Assembly (NCBI GenBank): GCA_963518955.1
Contig: CAUQKI010000002.1
Coordinates: forward strand, 120,849-184,848
From: JABCPE02 sp963518955
GTDB lineage: Bacteria; Bacteroidota; Bacteroidia; Flavobacteriales; Weeksellaceae
Direction: 5' to 3'
Length of the DNA stretch: 64,000 nucleotides
Notes under the pieces: model-generated
Databases searched by the model: none
Told to the model about the DNA's origin: nothing
Seen by the model: only the letters and a program-made list of their open reading frames with translations
Shown here: positions 34,729-43,409 of the stretch, one piece after another
Layout: each line of letters starts with the position of its first letter
Position numbering within the stretch: the stretch's first letter is position 1
Program-made: the position numbers and the translations under genes

Positions 34729-34884
34729 TTATCTTTTAGCTCTTGCTTCGCTAACTGTCAATCTTTTTCTTCCTTTTGCTCTTCTTGCAGCTAAAACTCT
34801 TCTACCATTAGGTGTAGACATTCTTTCTCTAAACCCATGTTTGTTTCTTCTCTTTCTTTCTGATGGTTGGAATGTTCTTTTCAT
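34729..34884 (-). CDS. rpmH: 50S ribosomal protein L34
   Basis: A 51-residue, strongly basic protein starting at the ATG at 34884 and ending at TAA 34729-34731. It opens MKRTFQPSERKRRNKHGFRE and contains RMSTPNGRRVLAARRAKGRK, the L34 signature. It is a small structural protein of the large ribosomal subunit. It is not linked here to rnpA or dnaA. It has its own full-consensus promoter and an approximately 75-base leader. Confidence 0.97.
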   Translation of the reverse strand: MKRTFQPSERKRRNKHGFRERMSTPNGRRVLAARRAKGRKRLTVSEARAKR

Positions 34885-34965
34885 TTTATATACTTTTTCT
34901 TGTAAGAGGTAGCATTACTGCTCCATTACTTTTTAAACTTAAAATTATTCTCCCTTTTGAGACTG

Positions 34966-34995
34966 CAAAGATAATTATTTTTTTCTACTAAGCAA
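34966..34995 (-). promoter_or_regulatory. Promoter of rpmH
   Basis: TATCTTTG (34966-34973) on the minus strand with TTG (34993-34995) 19 bases upstream: full consensus. Confidence 0.75.
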
Positions 34996-35088
34996 GAAGA
35001 TTTTTATTTTATTTTATGAAAATTTTCCACGACAAAGAAAATTCAGTAATGTTCACTTTCATACACAACGATATACAAACAAAAAAAA

Positions 35089-35274
35089 TCACAAATCCTT
35101 CACATTCAGATACAGCATCATAGAGAAAAGAACTGCTGCCATCACATCTATTATTTGGATGTTTTTAGTTTTGTAGCCTCTGATTATTTTATGAATAGAC
35201 ACCACTAATCCGATGGAAAACAAAATTATTTTAATTATCATGAAGTTCATTTTAGATTTTTTAGCGTTCCACAA
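35089..35274 (-). CDS. Small two-span membrane protein
   Basis: A 61-residue ORF with two hydrophobic stretches (about 12-27 and 43-57) separated by a basic loop (HKIIRGYKTKN). The in-frame ATG at residue 9 (MNFMIIKIILF) may be the real start. I do not recognise the family. Its composition and clean positive-inside loop favour a real gene; it lies alone between rpmH and the DUF3078 gene. Confidence 0.5.
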   Translation of the reverse strand: MWNAKKSKMNFMIIKIILFSIGLVVSIHKIIRGYKTKNIQIIDVMAAVLFSMMLYLNVKDL

Positions 35275-35282
35275 TATTACAA

Positions 35283-35318
35283 AAAATAAGATTTACCCTT
35301 TTGGATAAATCTTATTTT
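35283..35318 (-). terminator. Terminator after the DUF3078 gene
   Basis: Thirteen-base arms AAAATAAGATTTA / TAAATCTTATTTT with a 10-base loop; T-run on the minus strand. Confidence 0.75.
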
Positions 35319-35331
35319 AGTTGATGATATT

Positions 35332-36291
35332 TTAGTTTCGCTTCCAGTCAGCGTTTCTTGATGTGTCAGCTTTTTTCACACCATTGCTGATGTTATAAGC
35401 CAGTCCAAGTCCAAGGGTCTGTTTTAGCTGAACTTTTCTGATTTGGTTGTGGTCATACACTAGATCCAGCGTGATGTTAGACGAAATATACTTGTTGATT
35501 TTCAAATTAAGAATTCCGCTGTATCCCATTGCTATTCTTTCTGGGTGGTCTAGATAGTTAGAGAACAACCATGCTTTGTTTGTCAAGTGGATGTTTTCCA
35601 TCAATTTTACTTTATAAGAAGCATCTGCGTAGAACCCGAACTGGAACAGCATGCTGTCTCCATCGTTTTTAAGTCCGTAGTTTCCTTTGTATTGTAAATC
35701 TTTGTCTAAAACAAAAGTCATTCTTGCGTTAGCAGGTCTCAAAGTAAGCGTGAAATCCTCATTCGGTTTATAAGTAAAACCAGCCCCGATATTCAAGTAA
35801 CCTGGCGCCATAAAGCTAGATATTTTCGCAGCGCTTGGGTTATTTCCATCAGCATATCCACTATCAAACTGAGAAAGAAAGCTCGCTCCAACAGATACAT
35901 ACCAATTTTTAGAGATAGCTCTACCGTAGTTCGTGCTGATGTTGATATTATCCTGTGTTTTTCTGTTTCCTAATCCTTGGGTATTATTTCTTCCGTATCC
36001 TAGGATAATGTTATTTTCCCAAAGGTCTTTGTCTTTTTGGTAAGTGAAATTGTAGTTCACTCCTACTAGCCAACCCAAGTTATTAGCTCCACCGCCTACC
36101 CAGTTAGAGAATGCCGCTTGGTTTAGCATCAATGTGTTTTGTCCTTCTATAGACCAGTTTTTTTTCGGTGGTTCTGGCTCTGCCACTTTTTCTTCTACCA
36201 CTGCAGCCACAGAATCTGCAACTACTTCATTTTCTTGTGCAAATGCATTTCCGAATGCAAGTGCTAAAATAACTAATGATAATTTCTTCAT
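35332..36291 (-). CDS. DUF3078 outer-membrane-type protein
   Basis: The 319-residue protein has a signal peptide (MKKLSLVILALAFGNAFAQ), a short proline-rich acidic linker, and then alternating beta-strands ending in an aromatic strand, typical of a beta-barrel. KNWSIEGQNTLMLNQAAFSNWVGGG matches the DUF3078 start (given as NTLMLNQAAFSNWVGGG). The role of the family is unknown; it is widespread in Bacteroidetes and likely sits in the outer membrane. It is a single gene with full promoter and terminator. Confidence 0.85.
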   Translation of the reverse strand: MKKLSLVILALAFGNAFAQENEVVADSVAAVVEEKVAEPEPPKKNWSIEGQNTLMLNQAAFSNWVGGGANNLGWLVGVNYNFTYQKDKDLWENNIILGYGRNNTQGLGNRKTQDNINISTNYGRAISKNWYVSVGASFLSQFDSGYADGNNPSAAKISSFMAPGYLNIGAGFTYKPNEDFTLTLRPANARMTFVLDKDLQYKGNYGLKNDGDSMLFQFGFYADASYKVKLMENIHLTNKAWLFSNYLDHPERIAMGYSGILNLKINKYISSNITLDLVYDHNQIRKVQLKQTLGLGLAYNISNGVKKADTSRNADWKRN

Positions 36292-36314
36292 CTCTAATAA
36301 AAATTAATTGGGCG

Positions 36315-36344
36315 CAAAAGTATAAAAATAAATTTTAATCCCAA
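36315..36344 (-). promoter_or_regulatory. Promoter of the DUF3078 gene
   Basis: TACTTTTG (36315-36322) on the minus strand with TTG (36342-36344) 19 bases upstream. Confidence 0.75.
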
Positions 36345-36408
36345 TTTTTTTCTTCTCTATCTATTTCATAGACAAAAAAAACCGTATTTTCTACGAAGAG
36401 AATTCTCG

Positions 36409-36873
36409 TTATTCAACCGTTATCTTGACTGGCACATAATACTTACTTCTAACTTTTTCCCCCTTTACTTCAGCAGGAATCCATTTGGTTTGTATGGATT
36501 TTACTGCTCTTTCTATCTCTTCATTAAAAGATTGATTTTCTCCTTTTGCTGAAATATTAGATAATGCCCCATCTATCTCCACGGTAAATGCTAAATTCGC
36601 TGTCAGTGTAATGTCAGGTGCAACATTAGTCTTCTTAATCTTCTCTTGAACCTCCATAGGTAAATGCTCATATTGATTTATTTTATTTGGGTCAATGATT
36701 GATATTAACAACCTCTGAAATCCATAGGTTCCACCTTCTGGGAAATCAACATCTATATCTGAATCTCTTACTTTTTCTATTTCTTTTGTCGGCTGGGGTT
36801 TAGGCGTTTCCTGTGCAAAAGCCATTCCAAAAAATAAAATAGTTACTAAAATAGGTAATTTTAAAAATCTCAT
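36409..36873 (-). CDS. Secreted TonB C-terminal-like protein
   Basis: The 154-residue protein has a signal peptide ending near FAQE, then a domain like the TonB C-terminus. DVDFPEGGTYGFQRLL resembles the 'FPGG...F' opening, followed by LTANLAFTVEIDGALSNI and AVKSIQTKWIPAEVKGEKVRSKYYVPVKITV (given in part as WIPAEVKGEKVRSKYYVPV). TonB itself is an inner-membrane protein with a transmembrane anchor; a free secreted domain of this type is common in flavobacteria and has no known role. It is divergent from prfA. Confidence 0.75.
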   Translation of the reverse strand: MRFLKLPILVTILFFGMAFAQETPKPQPTKEIEKVRDSDIDVDFPEGGTYGFQRLLISIIDPNKINQYEHLPMEVQEKIKKTNVAPDITLTANLAFTVEIDGALSNISAKGENQSFNEEIERAVKSIQTKWIPAEVKGEKVRSKYYVPVKITVE

Positions 36874-36889
36874 ATATTAATATTTTCCC

Positions 36890-36897
36890 CAAAGATA
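36890..36897 (-). promoter_or_regulatory. -7 box of the TonB-like gene
   Basis: TATCTTTG on the minus strand, 16 bases before the ATG; no TTG at proper -33 spacing. Confidence 0.5.
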
Positions 36898-36995
36898 AGA
36901 CATTTGTCTCAAATATTTTTTCTGTTTAATTATTAAAACCATTGGAATTTTATTTGTCATTAAACCAAAAATTAACTCATTACATAGGATTTTCT

Positions 36996-37003
36996 TATCT
37001 TTG
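36996..37003 (+). promoter_or_regulatory. -7 box of prfA
   Basis: TATCTTTG, 18 bases before the prfA ATG; no clear -33 TTG. Confidence 0.5.
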
Positions 37004-37021
37004 CCCATTCAAAATTAAATA

Positions 37022-38098
37022 ATGGCAAATAGTTTAATACCAAAGTTACAGGCAATCAAACAAAGATATAATGAAGTAGCGGATCTCATCATCCAGCCAG
37101 ATGTAATCTCTGACCAAAAAAGATATTCTTCTCTTAACAAAGAATACAGCGATTTGGGAAAAGTGGTGGCTGTTTTTGACCAATACATGAACGCCAAAAA
37201 TTCCATAGAAGAAGCCGATGAAATCATCGCCACAGAATCTGATAAGGATATGATAGATTTGGCTAAAATGGAGAAGCAGGAAAGTCTGGCGCTTATCCCA
37301 AAATTAGAAGAAGACTTGAAAATCCTTCTCATCCCGAAAGACCCAGCAGATGACAAGAATGTCATGGTGGAACTCCGCGCGGGAACGGGCGGTGACGAGG
37401 CTGCTATTTTCGTGGAAGATGTGTATAGAATGTACACAATGTATTTCAAGTCAAAAGGCTGGAGACACGAAGTTACCGACTACAACGAGGCCGCAAAAGG
37501 CTACAAAGAACTTATCATGAGAGTAGAGGGCGAAGGCGTGTATGGAATCATGAAGTTTGAATCTGGTGTTCACCGTGTTCAGCGTGTTCCAGAGACCGAG
37601 TCCCAAGGGCGAGTGCATACCTCTGCGATTACTGTAGCTGTACTACCAGAAGCAGAAGAAGTAGATGTGGAAATCAATCCAGCTGATATAGAAATGCAAA
37701 CTTCGCGTTCAGGAGGAGCAGGAGGACAGAATGTAAACAAGGTAGAAACCAAAGTACAGCTGACTCACAAACCTACGGGAATAGTGGTGGTTTGTCAGCA
37801 GGCTCGTTCTCAGTTGGCCAACAGAGAATTAGCAATGGAAATGCTCCGTACAAAACTCTACGATATAGAACTGCAAAAAGTACAAGGAGACATCGCCGCT
37901 CAGAGAAAAACCATGGTTTCTACAGGAGACCGTTCCGCGAAAATTAGAACTTATAACTATCCTCAAGGGCGTGTGACTGACCATAGAATCAATAAGTCTA
38001 TTTATAACCTAGATGCCTTTATGAACGGAGATATAGAAGAAATGCTAGAAGCCCTAATCATGGCAGAAAACGCCGAAAAGATGAAAGGAGAAGATTAA
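37022..38098 (+). CDS. prfA: Peptide chain release factor 1
   Basis: The 358-residue protein is RF1, which reads UAA and UAG and triggers release of the finished protein. The catalytic GGQ is at 234-236 in SGGAGGQNVNKVETKVQ (part), with the methylated Gln. The RF1-type recognition region near 180-200 contains PETESQGRVHT, matching the PxT-type motif of RF1. Length is normal. Single gene followed by an intrinsic terminator. Confidence 0.97.
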   Translation: MANSLIPKLQAIKQRYNEVADLIIQPDVISDQKRYSSLNKEYSDLGKVVAVFDQYMNAKNSIEEADEIIATESDKDMIDLAKMEKQESLALIPKLEEDLKILLIPKDPADDKNVMVELRAGTGGDEAAIFVEDVYRMYTMYFKSKGWRHEVTDYNEAAKGYKELIMRVEGEGVYGIMKFESGVHRVQRVPETESQGRVHTSAITVAVLPEAEEVDVEINPADIEMQTSRSGGAGGQNVNKVETKVQLTHKPTGIVVVCQQARSQLANRELAMEMLRTKLYDIELQKVQGDIAAQRKTMVSTGDRSAKIRTYNYPQGRVTDHRINKSIYNLDAFMNGDIEEMLEALIMAENAEKMKGED

Positions 38099-38102
38099 AA
38101 AT

Positions 38103-38131
38103 AAAAGCAGTCCATAAACGACTGCTTTTTT
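38103..38131 (+). terminator. Terminator after prfA
   Basis: Ten-base arms AAAAGCAGTC / GACTGCTTTT (38103-38112, 38120-38129) followed by T residues. It may also serve the convergent bactofilin gene. Confidence 0.85.
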
Positions 38132-38152
38132 TGTTTTAATTTTTAAAGACTA

Positions 38153-38572
38153 TTACTCATCATCATCAGAAGTGGAAAGACTACTGTAGGTATTTTCCTC
38201 TATTTTCATCTTTTTGTTCCCTTCAAATCTCGCTCCTTCATGGATAACGAACGAAGCCGAGATGATGTTAGCATATACTCGTCCATTTTCGCCAATCTCT
38301 ACTCTATCCGCAGAGATATCTCCTTTGATTTCTCCATCGATGAAGATAGAATCTGCTACGATATTTCCATTAACTTTCCCTGTCTTACCTATGTGCAGGG
38401 TGTTTTCACATTTCACATCTCCTTCGAAGAAGCCTTCTATCTGCGTCATAGCGCTAGTTTCTATCACTCCTTTGAAGTGGGTTTCTGGAGCGATTACATT
38501 TACTCCTTTTGATGATACATTCACACTCATTTCGTTTGATTTTTTCCCATTATTGTTAGAAAAGATTCCCAT
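38153..38572 (-). CDS. Bactofilin
   Basis: The 139-residue protein is a polymer-forming cytoskeletal protein. The core shows repeated short beta-strands (VIAPETHFKGVIET, QIEGFFEGDVKCENTLHIGK, KGDISADRVEIGENGRVYAN), typical of the right-handed beta-helix. Bactofilins form filaments at the membrane and often position cell-wall enzymes. Its start lies inside the upstream M23 peptidase gene, with a 46-base overlap, a pairing found in many bacteria. Confidence 0.92.
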   Translation of the reverse strand: MGIFSNNNGKKSNEMSVNVSSKGVNVIAPETHFKGVIETSAMTQIEGFFEGDVKCENTLHIGKTGKVNGNIVADSIFIDGEIKGDISADRVEIGENGRVYANIISASFVIHEGARFEGNKKMKIEENTYSSLSTSDDDE

Positions 38573-39459
38573 TGTACATTTTTTTCATTGTTAAACACTA
38601 TATTAAAATTACTCTTGTCCCAATTTATAAAATTTTCTGGTTCCACCTGTACATCATCATACAAAACTTCATAATGAAGATGCGGCCCTGTGGAATTACC
38701 CGAGTTTCCACCCGCGGCTATCACTTTTCCTTTTCCTACAATTTCACCTACCGTTACATAAATCCTATCCAAATGAGCATAAAGGGTCTTAAAACCAAAT
38801 GCATGCTCTATGATAACTGTATTTCCATAACCTCCTTTTTCTCCTGCAAAAGCAATTTTCCCCATGGCTGGCGCGATGACATCATCTCCTGTATTCAGCC
38901 TCAAATCCACTCCATTGTGATGTTTTACCCCTCCGCTTATAGGATGCGTTCTATTCCCAAAATTACTTGTCACTTCCAGTTCCCTCAGTAGAGGATTTCC
39001 ACTTGGGATGATGTTCAGCATCAGGTTTTTTCTTTCCTCAGGAAGATTATTTATATTATCTAAAGTTAAATTTTGTAGTTCTTTTAGCTCCTCTGCTTTT
39101 TGTTTCTGCTCTGCAAGATATTTTTTACTAAGCGTTACTAGTTCCTCATTTTTGGAAAGATAATACTGAAACTCCAGATACTGCTGGGATAAAAACCCTA
39201 TCGCTCCTGCCATCACCAAAAATACAAAACCTAAAAGATATGGGCGTAGTTTTTTTAGTTTTTCTTTCCGAAGGTTGGTTTGTTTTATATAGTATTTAGA
39301 TTTATCATCATCTATTTCTATAACTATTTTATGCTCTATGTTTTCTTTAACCTTCAAAGGAACTTTTTTCTGTCTTTTCATACATTCCAGAATTTCATTC
39401 CTTTTTCTTTCTTTTACAATGTTGAATATGTCTAATTTGTTTCCTACTTTTTCTTTCAT
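38527..39459 (-). CDS. M23 family cell-wall peptidase (LytM)
   Basis: The 310-residue protein has a basic cytoplasmic N-terminus, one membrane helix (about 71-92, LRPYLLGFVFLVMAGAIGFL), a coiled coil (about 100-145), and a C-terminal LytM domain. Zinc-site residues appear in HHNGVDL and HLHYEV; TSNFGNRTHPISGG is also typical. It cleaves peptidoglycan cross-bridges or controls other hydrolases. The gene overlaps the bactofilin gene by 46 bases, which suggests that the filament localises the enzyme and affects cell shape. Confidence 0.92.
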   Translation of the reverse strand: MKEKVGNKLDIFNIVKERKRNEILECMKRQKKVPLKVKENIEHKIVIEIDDDKSKYYIKQTNLRKEKLKKLRPYLLGFVFLVMAGAIGFLSQQYLEFQYYLSKNEELVTLSKKYLAEQKQKAEELKELQNLTLDNINNLPEERKNLMLNIIPSGNPLLRELEVTSNFGNRTHPISGGVKHHNGVDLRLNTGDDVIAPAMGKIAFAGEKGGYGNTVIIEHAFGFKTLYAHLDRIYVTVGEIVGKGKVIAAGGNSGNSTGPHLHYEVLYDDVQVEPENFINWDKSNFNIVFNNEKNVQWESFLTIMGKNQTK

Positions 39460-39535
39460 TGTTTATTAAAATTTATTTTAGCATAAAACAAACCTCCTTC
39501 AAAAAATTAACTCATTTTTAATCTCAATATAACTT

Positions 39536-40357
39536 TTACCATCCGCCGCTGGCTCCTCCACCGCCGAATGTACCTCCGCCTCCAAAACCGCCGAAGCCTC
39601 CACCAGAACTTCCCCCACCAGAAGATGGGAAGCCCCAAAATGTCCCAGGGAAACTGCTTCGCCCCCTGCGGGAAATAATAACATCATCAAAACTATTATA
39701 TCCGCCGCCTCGTCCGCCACCGCCTTTGTCACCATATTTGATTAAAATTATCATTATTACGATAAAGGCAACAAAAATCAAAACAGCCACCATTGCAAAA
39801 TCTCCTTCTTCTTTTTTCTTTTTCTGTGGTTTAAATTTCCCTTGTGTAGCTTCCATCAGGGCGTTTACCCCTTCATCTATTCCTTCATACCATTTCCCTT
39901 GCTTGAACTTGGGAATGATAAGATAATCTATAATCTGCCCAGCAACAGAGGCTGTCAGGTATTTTTCCACAGCCCTTCCCTGCTGTATGGAAATTTGTCT
40001 GTCTTCGGTAGCAATCAGAAAAACAACTCCATTGTCCACTCCCTTTTTTCCAATTCCCCAAGTCTGCCCAAATCTGGTAGCGAGAAAGTTAATATCCTCT
40101 CCTTTGGTGGAAGGGATGATAACCACCTCTATTTCCGTAGATGTGCTATCCTCAAATTTTATCAGTTTCTGGTTCAGCAGTTCCTTTTCCTCCGAAGAAA
40201 GAAGTCCCGCCTCATCATACACAGGATAAAGCACTTTTGGTTTCTCAGGGATAGTATACTGAGCTGAAAGCCAGCCTCCTATACTAATAAATAAAACCCA
40301 TATGAAATTTCTAAGAAAATGTAATCTCATCTGGTAATTCATTTGGGTTTTCCTCAC
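39536..40357 (-). CDS. TPM domain membrane protein (YgcG family)
   Basis: The 273-residue protein has an N-terminal signal or anchor, a TPM (TLP18.3/Psb32/MOLO-1) domain at about 40-165 with YDEAGLLSSEEKELL and IATEDRQISIQQGRAVE, one transmembrane span near 190-208 (FAMVAVLIFVAFIVIMIILI), and a glycine-rich tail. Three in-frame starts exist; the ATG at 40330 (MRLHFLRNF) gives the most normal signal sequence. TPM proteins with LemA are common, with an envelope role that is poorly known. It overlaps the next gene upstream (TPM) and belongs to the lemA operon. Confidence 0.85.
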   Translation of the reverse strand: MRKTQMNYQMRLHFLRNFIWVLFISIGGWLSAQYTIPEKPKVLYPVYDEAGLLSSEEKELLNQKLIKFEDSTSTEIEVVIIPSTKGEDINFLATRFGQTWGIGKKGVDNGVVFLIATEDRQISIQQGRAVEKYLTASVAGQIIDYLIIPKFKQGKWYEGIDEGVNALMEATQGKFKPQKKKKEEGDFAMVAVLIFVAFIVIMIILIKYGDKGGGGRGGGYNSFDDVIISRRGRSSFPGTFWGFPSSGGGSSGGGFGGFGGGGTFGGGGASGGW

Positions 40358-40736
40358 CGACAGGAAAATACTTTTTCAGTTCTATTCCTGTCGCTAAAAT
40401 TCCATTTTTCAATCCTTGCAAATAGTCACCTTTCGCAAAATCTGCCACCATCTCAGCATGAATTTTATCCCAAAAACTCTGGTATACTTTCTCATGGATG
40501 CCTTTGTCTCCGATGATGCTCAGATATTTTTGAGCAAAATTAACATGAAAAAGGACTGCATTTCTATCCTTGGTTTCATGCATCTGCAACTTTTCAAAAA
40601 CCTCCCATGCCACACGCTCACTCTCCTGCTCTGTGGAAGAATCTATATGCACACGAATCTCCCCTGTGGAGTGGTTTTCCGCAGTTTTTATAGCTTCCAC
40701 CAAAGCCGAAACATCAGTATCTGAGAGATGATTCAT
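40311..40736 (-). CDS. Second TPM domain protein
   Basis: The 141-residue protein is a TPM domain without signal peptide or membrane span. Recognisable pieces are HSTGEIRVHIDSS, DRNAVLFHVNFAQKYLSIIGDKG (shortened: VLFHVNFAQKYLSIIGD) and VYQSFWDKI. It lies between lemA (5 bases) and the longer TPM gene (overlap), so the three are translated together. It may act on the cytoplasmic face; the function is unknown. Confidence 0.85.
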   Translation of the reverse strand: MNHLSDTDVSALVEAIKTAENHSTGEIRVHIDSSTEQESERVAWEVFEKLQMHETKDRNAVLFHVNFAQKYLSIIGDKGIHEKVYQSFWDKIHAEMVADFAKGDYLQGLKNGILATGIELKKYFPVGEENPNELPDEITFS

Positions 40737-40741
40737 CTTTT

Positions 40742-41356
40742 TTAGTCTTTAAATACCTCTGGTGCTTTAGAAGCTCCTTCGTCAGCTTTGAAATAAGGTT
40801 TTGCTTTAAATTTAGAAAACATTGCAACTATCAGACTTGTAGGGAAAGTTTCTACTTTATTATTAAATGCTGTCACAGCATCATTATAATAAACTGTTTC
40901 CGTTCTTATGCTGTTCTCTATGGCAATATATTCTCTTTGGAAATTGATATATTGCTGGTCAGCCTTTAAGTCTGGGTATTGCTCTACTACCATCATCAAT
41001 CTACCTAATGAACTGCTCAGTTCCCCTTGTGCTTTCTGGAACTTCGCCATGTCTTCTTCCGTCATATTGGTAGGGTCTATAGTAATTTGGGTAGCTTTAG
41101 ACCTTGCCTCTACTACTTTAGTCAATGTTTCCTGCTCGAATTTCGCATAAGATTTTACTGTATTTTGTAGATTTGGAATTAGGTTTGCTCTTTTTTGATA
41201 AACTGTCTCTACATTAGACCATTTATTGAGAACATTATTATTCTCTTGCACTAGACCATTGTATTTCCCTACTCCCCAAAATCCTATCACAGCAACAAGC
41301 ACAATGATGATGATAAGTCCCACTAATCCTATTCCAAAACACCCTTTGTTGTTCAT
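40742..41356 (-). CDS. lemA: LemA family protein
   Basis: The 204-residue protein has an N-terminal membrane helix (about 8-27, GLVGLIIIIVLVAVIGFWGV) and the LemA helical domain, with YNGLVQENNNVLNKWSNVE, YQKRANLIPNLQNTVKSYA and FNNKVETFPTSLIVAMFSKF. The typical C-terminal 'FxAxPYF' is present as FKAKPYFKADE. LemA is an envelope protein of unknown job, usually linked to TPM proteins as here. First gene of the operon; a TAACTTTG box lies 34 bases upstream. Confidence 0.94.
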   Translation of the reverse strand: MNNKGCFGIGLVGLIIIIVLVAVIGFWGVGKYNGLVQENNNVLNKWSNVETVYQKRANLIPNLQNTVKSYAKFEQETLTKVVEARSKATQITIDPTNMTEEDMAKFQKAQGELSSSLGRLMMVVEQYPDLKADQQYINFQREYIAIENSIRTETVYYNDAVTAFNNKVETFPTSLIVAMFSKFKAKPYFKADEGASKAPEVFKD

Positions 41357-41389
41357 TGTTTTTCTTAATTTATTTGGTTAAACAGATAT

Positions 41390-41397
41390 CAAAGTTA
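41390..41397 (-). promoter_or_regulatory. -7 box of the lemA operon
   Basis: TAACTTTG on the minus strand, 34 bases before the lemA ATG; -33 TTG not seen. Confidence 0.45.
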
Positions 41398-41413
41398 CAA
41401 AAAAATTATAATA

Positions 41414-42640
41414 TCACATATATGACCTGATTTTCTGTAAAATAATCTCAGATGCATTAGGCTGAGAATTTACAAAATCCCTTGCTTTTTCAGACATTTC
41501 TTGCAGGCGTGTTTTATCTTTCAGTAGTTGCACAATAAATTCCGAAGCCTCTTTTTCGTTCTCAAAAGATTTCCCTCCATTGGCGCTGATGAGGTTGTCC
41601 GCTTCTGGATTTTTTTTGTAATGATTTCCAAATATCACGGGCACGCCGAAAGTAGCCGCCTCTAAAATATTATGCAGCCCCTTGTCATGAAAACCACCTC
41701 CCACAACCGCTAAATCAGCATATGAATAAATTTTAGAAAGAAGCCCTATGCTGTCTATTATCAGGATTTTGGCTAATTTTTCTTGTGCATTTTTGGTTTT
41801 CCATTCAGAATATTTCAATATTTGTTTTTCGTTCTGAAACTCAATATTTCGCTTAATATCATGCGGTGCAATGATGATTTTAGCCTCTATTTTATCGGCG
41901 ATTTCATCAGCGATTTTTTCTTCTGATTTCCAAGAACTTCCAAAAACCACAAGCGGCTTATCTCCTTTGAATTCTTGGATAAATTCCACAAAATTATCCC
42001 GATGCTGTATCTGCTTTACTCGGTCAAAACGGGTATCTCCAGAAATGGAAGACTGGACCAAACCTATATTTTTGGCAAGCTGCTCCGAGCGTGGCGTCTG
42101 ATGAAAAAACCAATCCACATTTTTTTTCAGCTCGTTTACGAACCACTTCCCATAAGGTTTAAAAAAAATCTGCTTTTCATAAAACAATGCCGAAACCACA
42201 AAAATTTTCGTTCCCTTTCTGTGCAGTTCACGAAGAAGATGATACCAAAAATCGTATTTTATGGTAAAGAAAATTTTGGTGTCAAACTGGGAAATAAACT
42301 CCTGAATTGTAGATTTTTTGTCAAACGGAAGATAGCACACTACATCAGCGATATGCTGTTTTTTGACTACATTTTCGTAGCCAGACGGAGAAAAAAAGGT
42401 TACTAAAATTTTATAATCTGGGTGTTCATTTTTTAGTTTTTCTAAAACAGGAAGCCCCTGCTCATACTCCCCAAGACTTGCCGAGTGCATCCATATCACT
42501 TTCTGATTTTTCAGATTTTCCTGAACTATTTTCAGGCTTTCTTTTCGTCCATCCACTCCTTTTTTGGCTTTTTCATTAAACCATGAAAAAACTTTTAATC
42601 CAAAAGAAAGCAGACAAATAAAAAGGTTATAAAAAATCAT
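41414..42640 (-). CDS. waaA: 3-deoxy-D-manno-octulosonic acid (Kdo) transferase
   Basis: The 408-residue GT-B enzyme adds Kdo to lipid IVA in lipopolysaccharide core synthesis. Typical parts are the N-terminal membrane helix, WMHSASLGEYEQGLPVLE with the catalytic Glu, KYDFWYHLLRELHRKGTKIFVVSA (shortened: YDFWYHLLREL), VFGSSWKSEE, and VGGGFHDKGLHNILEAATFGVPVIFG (shortened: GGGFHDKGLHNILE). Length is near the family norm. It follows the C40 peptidase gene after 3 bases on the same strand. Confidence 0.94.
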   Translation of the reverse strand: MIFYNLFICLLSFGLKVFSWFNEKAKKGVDGRKESLKIVQENLKNQKVIWMHSASLGEYEQGLPVLEKLKNEHPDYKILVTFFSPSGYENVVKKQHIADVVCYLPFDKKSTIQEFISQFDTKIFFTIKYDFWYHLLRELHRKGTKIFVVSALFYEKQIFFKPYGKWFVNELKKNVDWFFHQTPRSEQLAKNIGLVQSSISGDTRFDRVKQIQHRDNFVEFIQEFKGDKPLVVFGSSWKSEEKIADEIADKIEAKIIIAPHDIKRNIEFQNEKQILKYSEWKTKNAQEKLAKILIIDSIGLLSKIYSYADLAVVGGGFHDKGLHNILEAATFGVPVIFGNHYKKNPEADNLISANGGKSFENEKEASEFIVQLLKDKTRLQEMSEKARDFVNSQPNASEIILQKIRSYM

Positions 42641-42643
42641 TTC

Positions 42644-43372
42644 TTATGGGTTTGGGCAAATTCTTTTCACAAATCTCAGTTTGTGCGTGTGTTTGTTTTG
42701 GTCTTTGTTAAAAATCCCTATGCAGTCCAGATCATCTATTCGCACTTTTCCGTGAGCGTGGATGATTTTCTGATTTTCCAGCATGATTCCCACATGGATG
42801 ATTCTGCCTTCTTCATTCTCAAAAAACGCCAAATCGCCAACTTCAGCTTCTTCAACAAAATCCAAAACCTCTCCCACTTCAGCCTGCTGATACGCATCAC
42901 GCGGAAGCTGGACACCATTCACCTTATAAACAATCTGGGTAAAACCACTGCAATCTATCCCAAAAAAACTTCTCCCACCCCACAGATAGGGAATATTCAG
43001 GAATTCTAAGGCTGTTTTTTCAAGGTTTTCTTTATCAAAGCTGGATTTTGTATCTTCTTGATTATCTGACTCTATTTCAGAACCTATGGAAAGGAGTGTT
43101 TTTTCTCCATCATGCTGATAATTTATAAAATTCTCCGTGACAGTTTTTGTTTTTCTTTTGATAAAATCTGCATCAGAAATCGGTGAAACCTGCTTGGTAT
43201 CCACCCAGCCTTCATATCCATCAAAATGAATTTTTATCTTTGTCCAGTTTTTATCCACTTCTAAAATATCACAGCTCTCCCCAAACAAAAGCTGAGTCAC
43301 AATTTCGGCTCTGTCCGAGTTTTCCGCCCTCACAGGAACTACTGACACACTGGCAATGGCTTTCATTATCAT
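42644..43372 (-). CDS. NlpC/P60 (C40) peptidase with SH3-like domain
   Basis: The 242-residue protein has an N-terminal SH3-like region (about 5-65; VVPVRAENSDRAEIVTQLL, WTKIKIHFDGYEGWV) and a C-terminal NlpC/P60 domain. The catalytic Cys141 is in GIDCSGFTQ and His193 in IIHVGIM. No obvious signal peptide is present, so it may be a cytoplasmic murein-recycling gamma-D-glutamyl-diamino-acid peptidase rather than a secreted hydrolase. Either ATG at 43372 or 43366 could be the start. It is translated just before waaA. Confidence 0.9.
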   Translation of the reverse strand: MIMKAIASVSVVPVRAENSDRAEIVTQLLFGESCDILEVDKNWTKIKIHFDGYEGWVDTKQVSPISDADFIKRKTKTVTENFINYQHDGEKTLLSIGSEIESDNQEDTKSSFDKENLEKTALEFLNIPYLWGGRSFFGIDCSGFTQIVYKVNGVQLPRDAYQQAEVGEVLDFVEEAEVGDLAFFENEEGRIIHVGIMLENQKIIHAHGKVRIDDLDCIGIFNKDQNKHTHKLRFVKRICPNP

Positions 43373-43409
43373 AATTTTTTATTTATCACTAAACTCACCT
43401 TCTAAAATA

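Noticed and set aside
39499..39735. 78-residue minus-strand ORF overlapping the end of the TPM gene
   Set aside because: It is another frame of the glycine-rich tail and its upstream start lies within the TPM gene.
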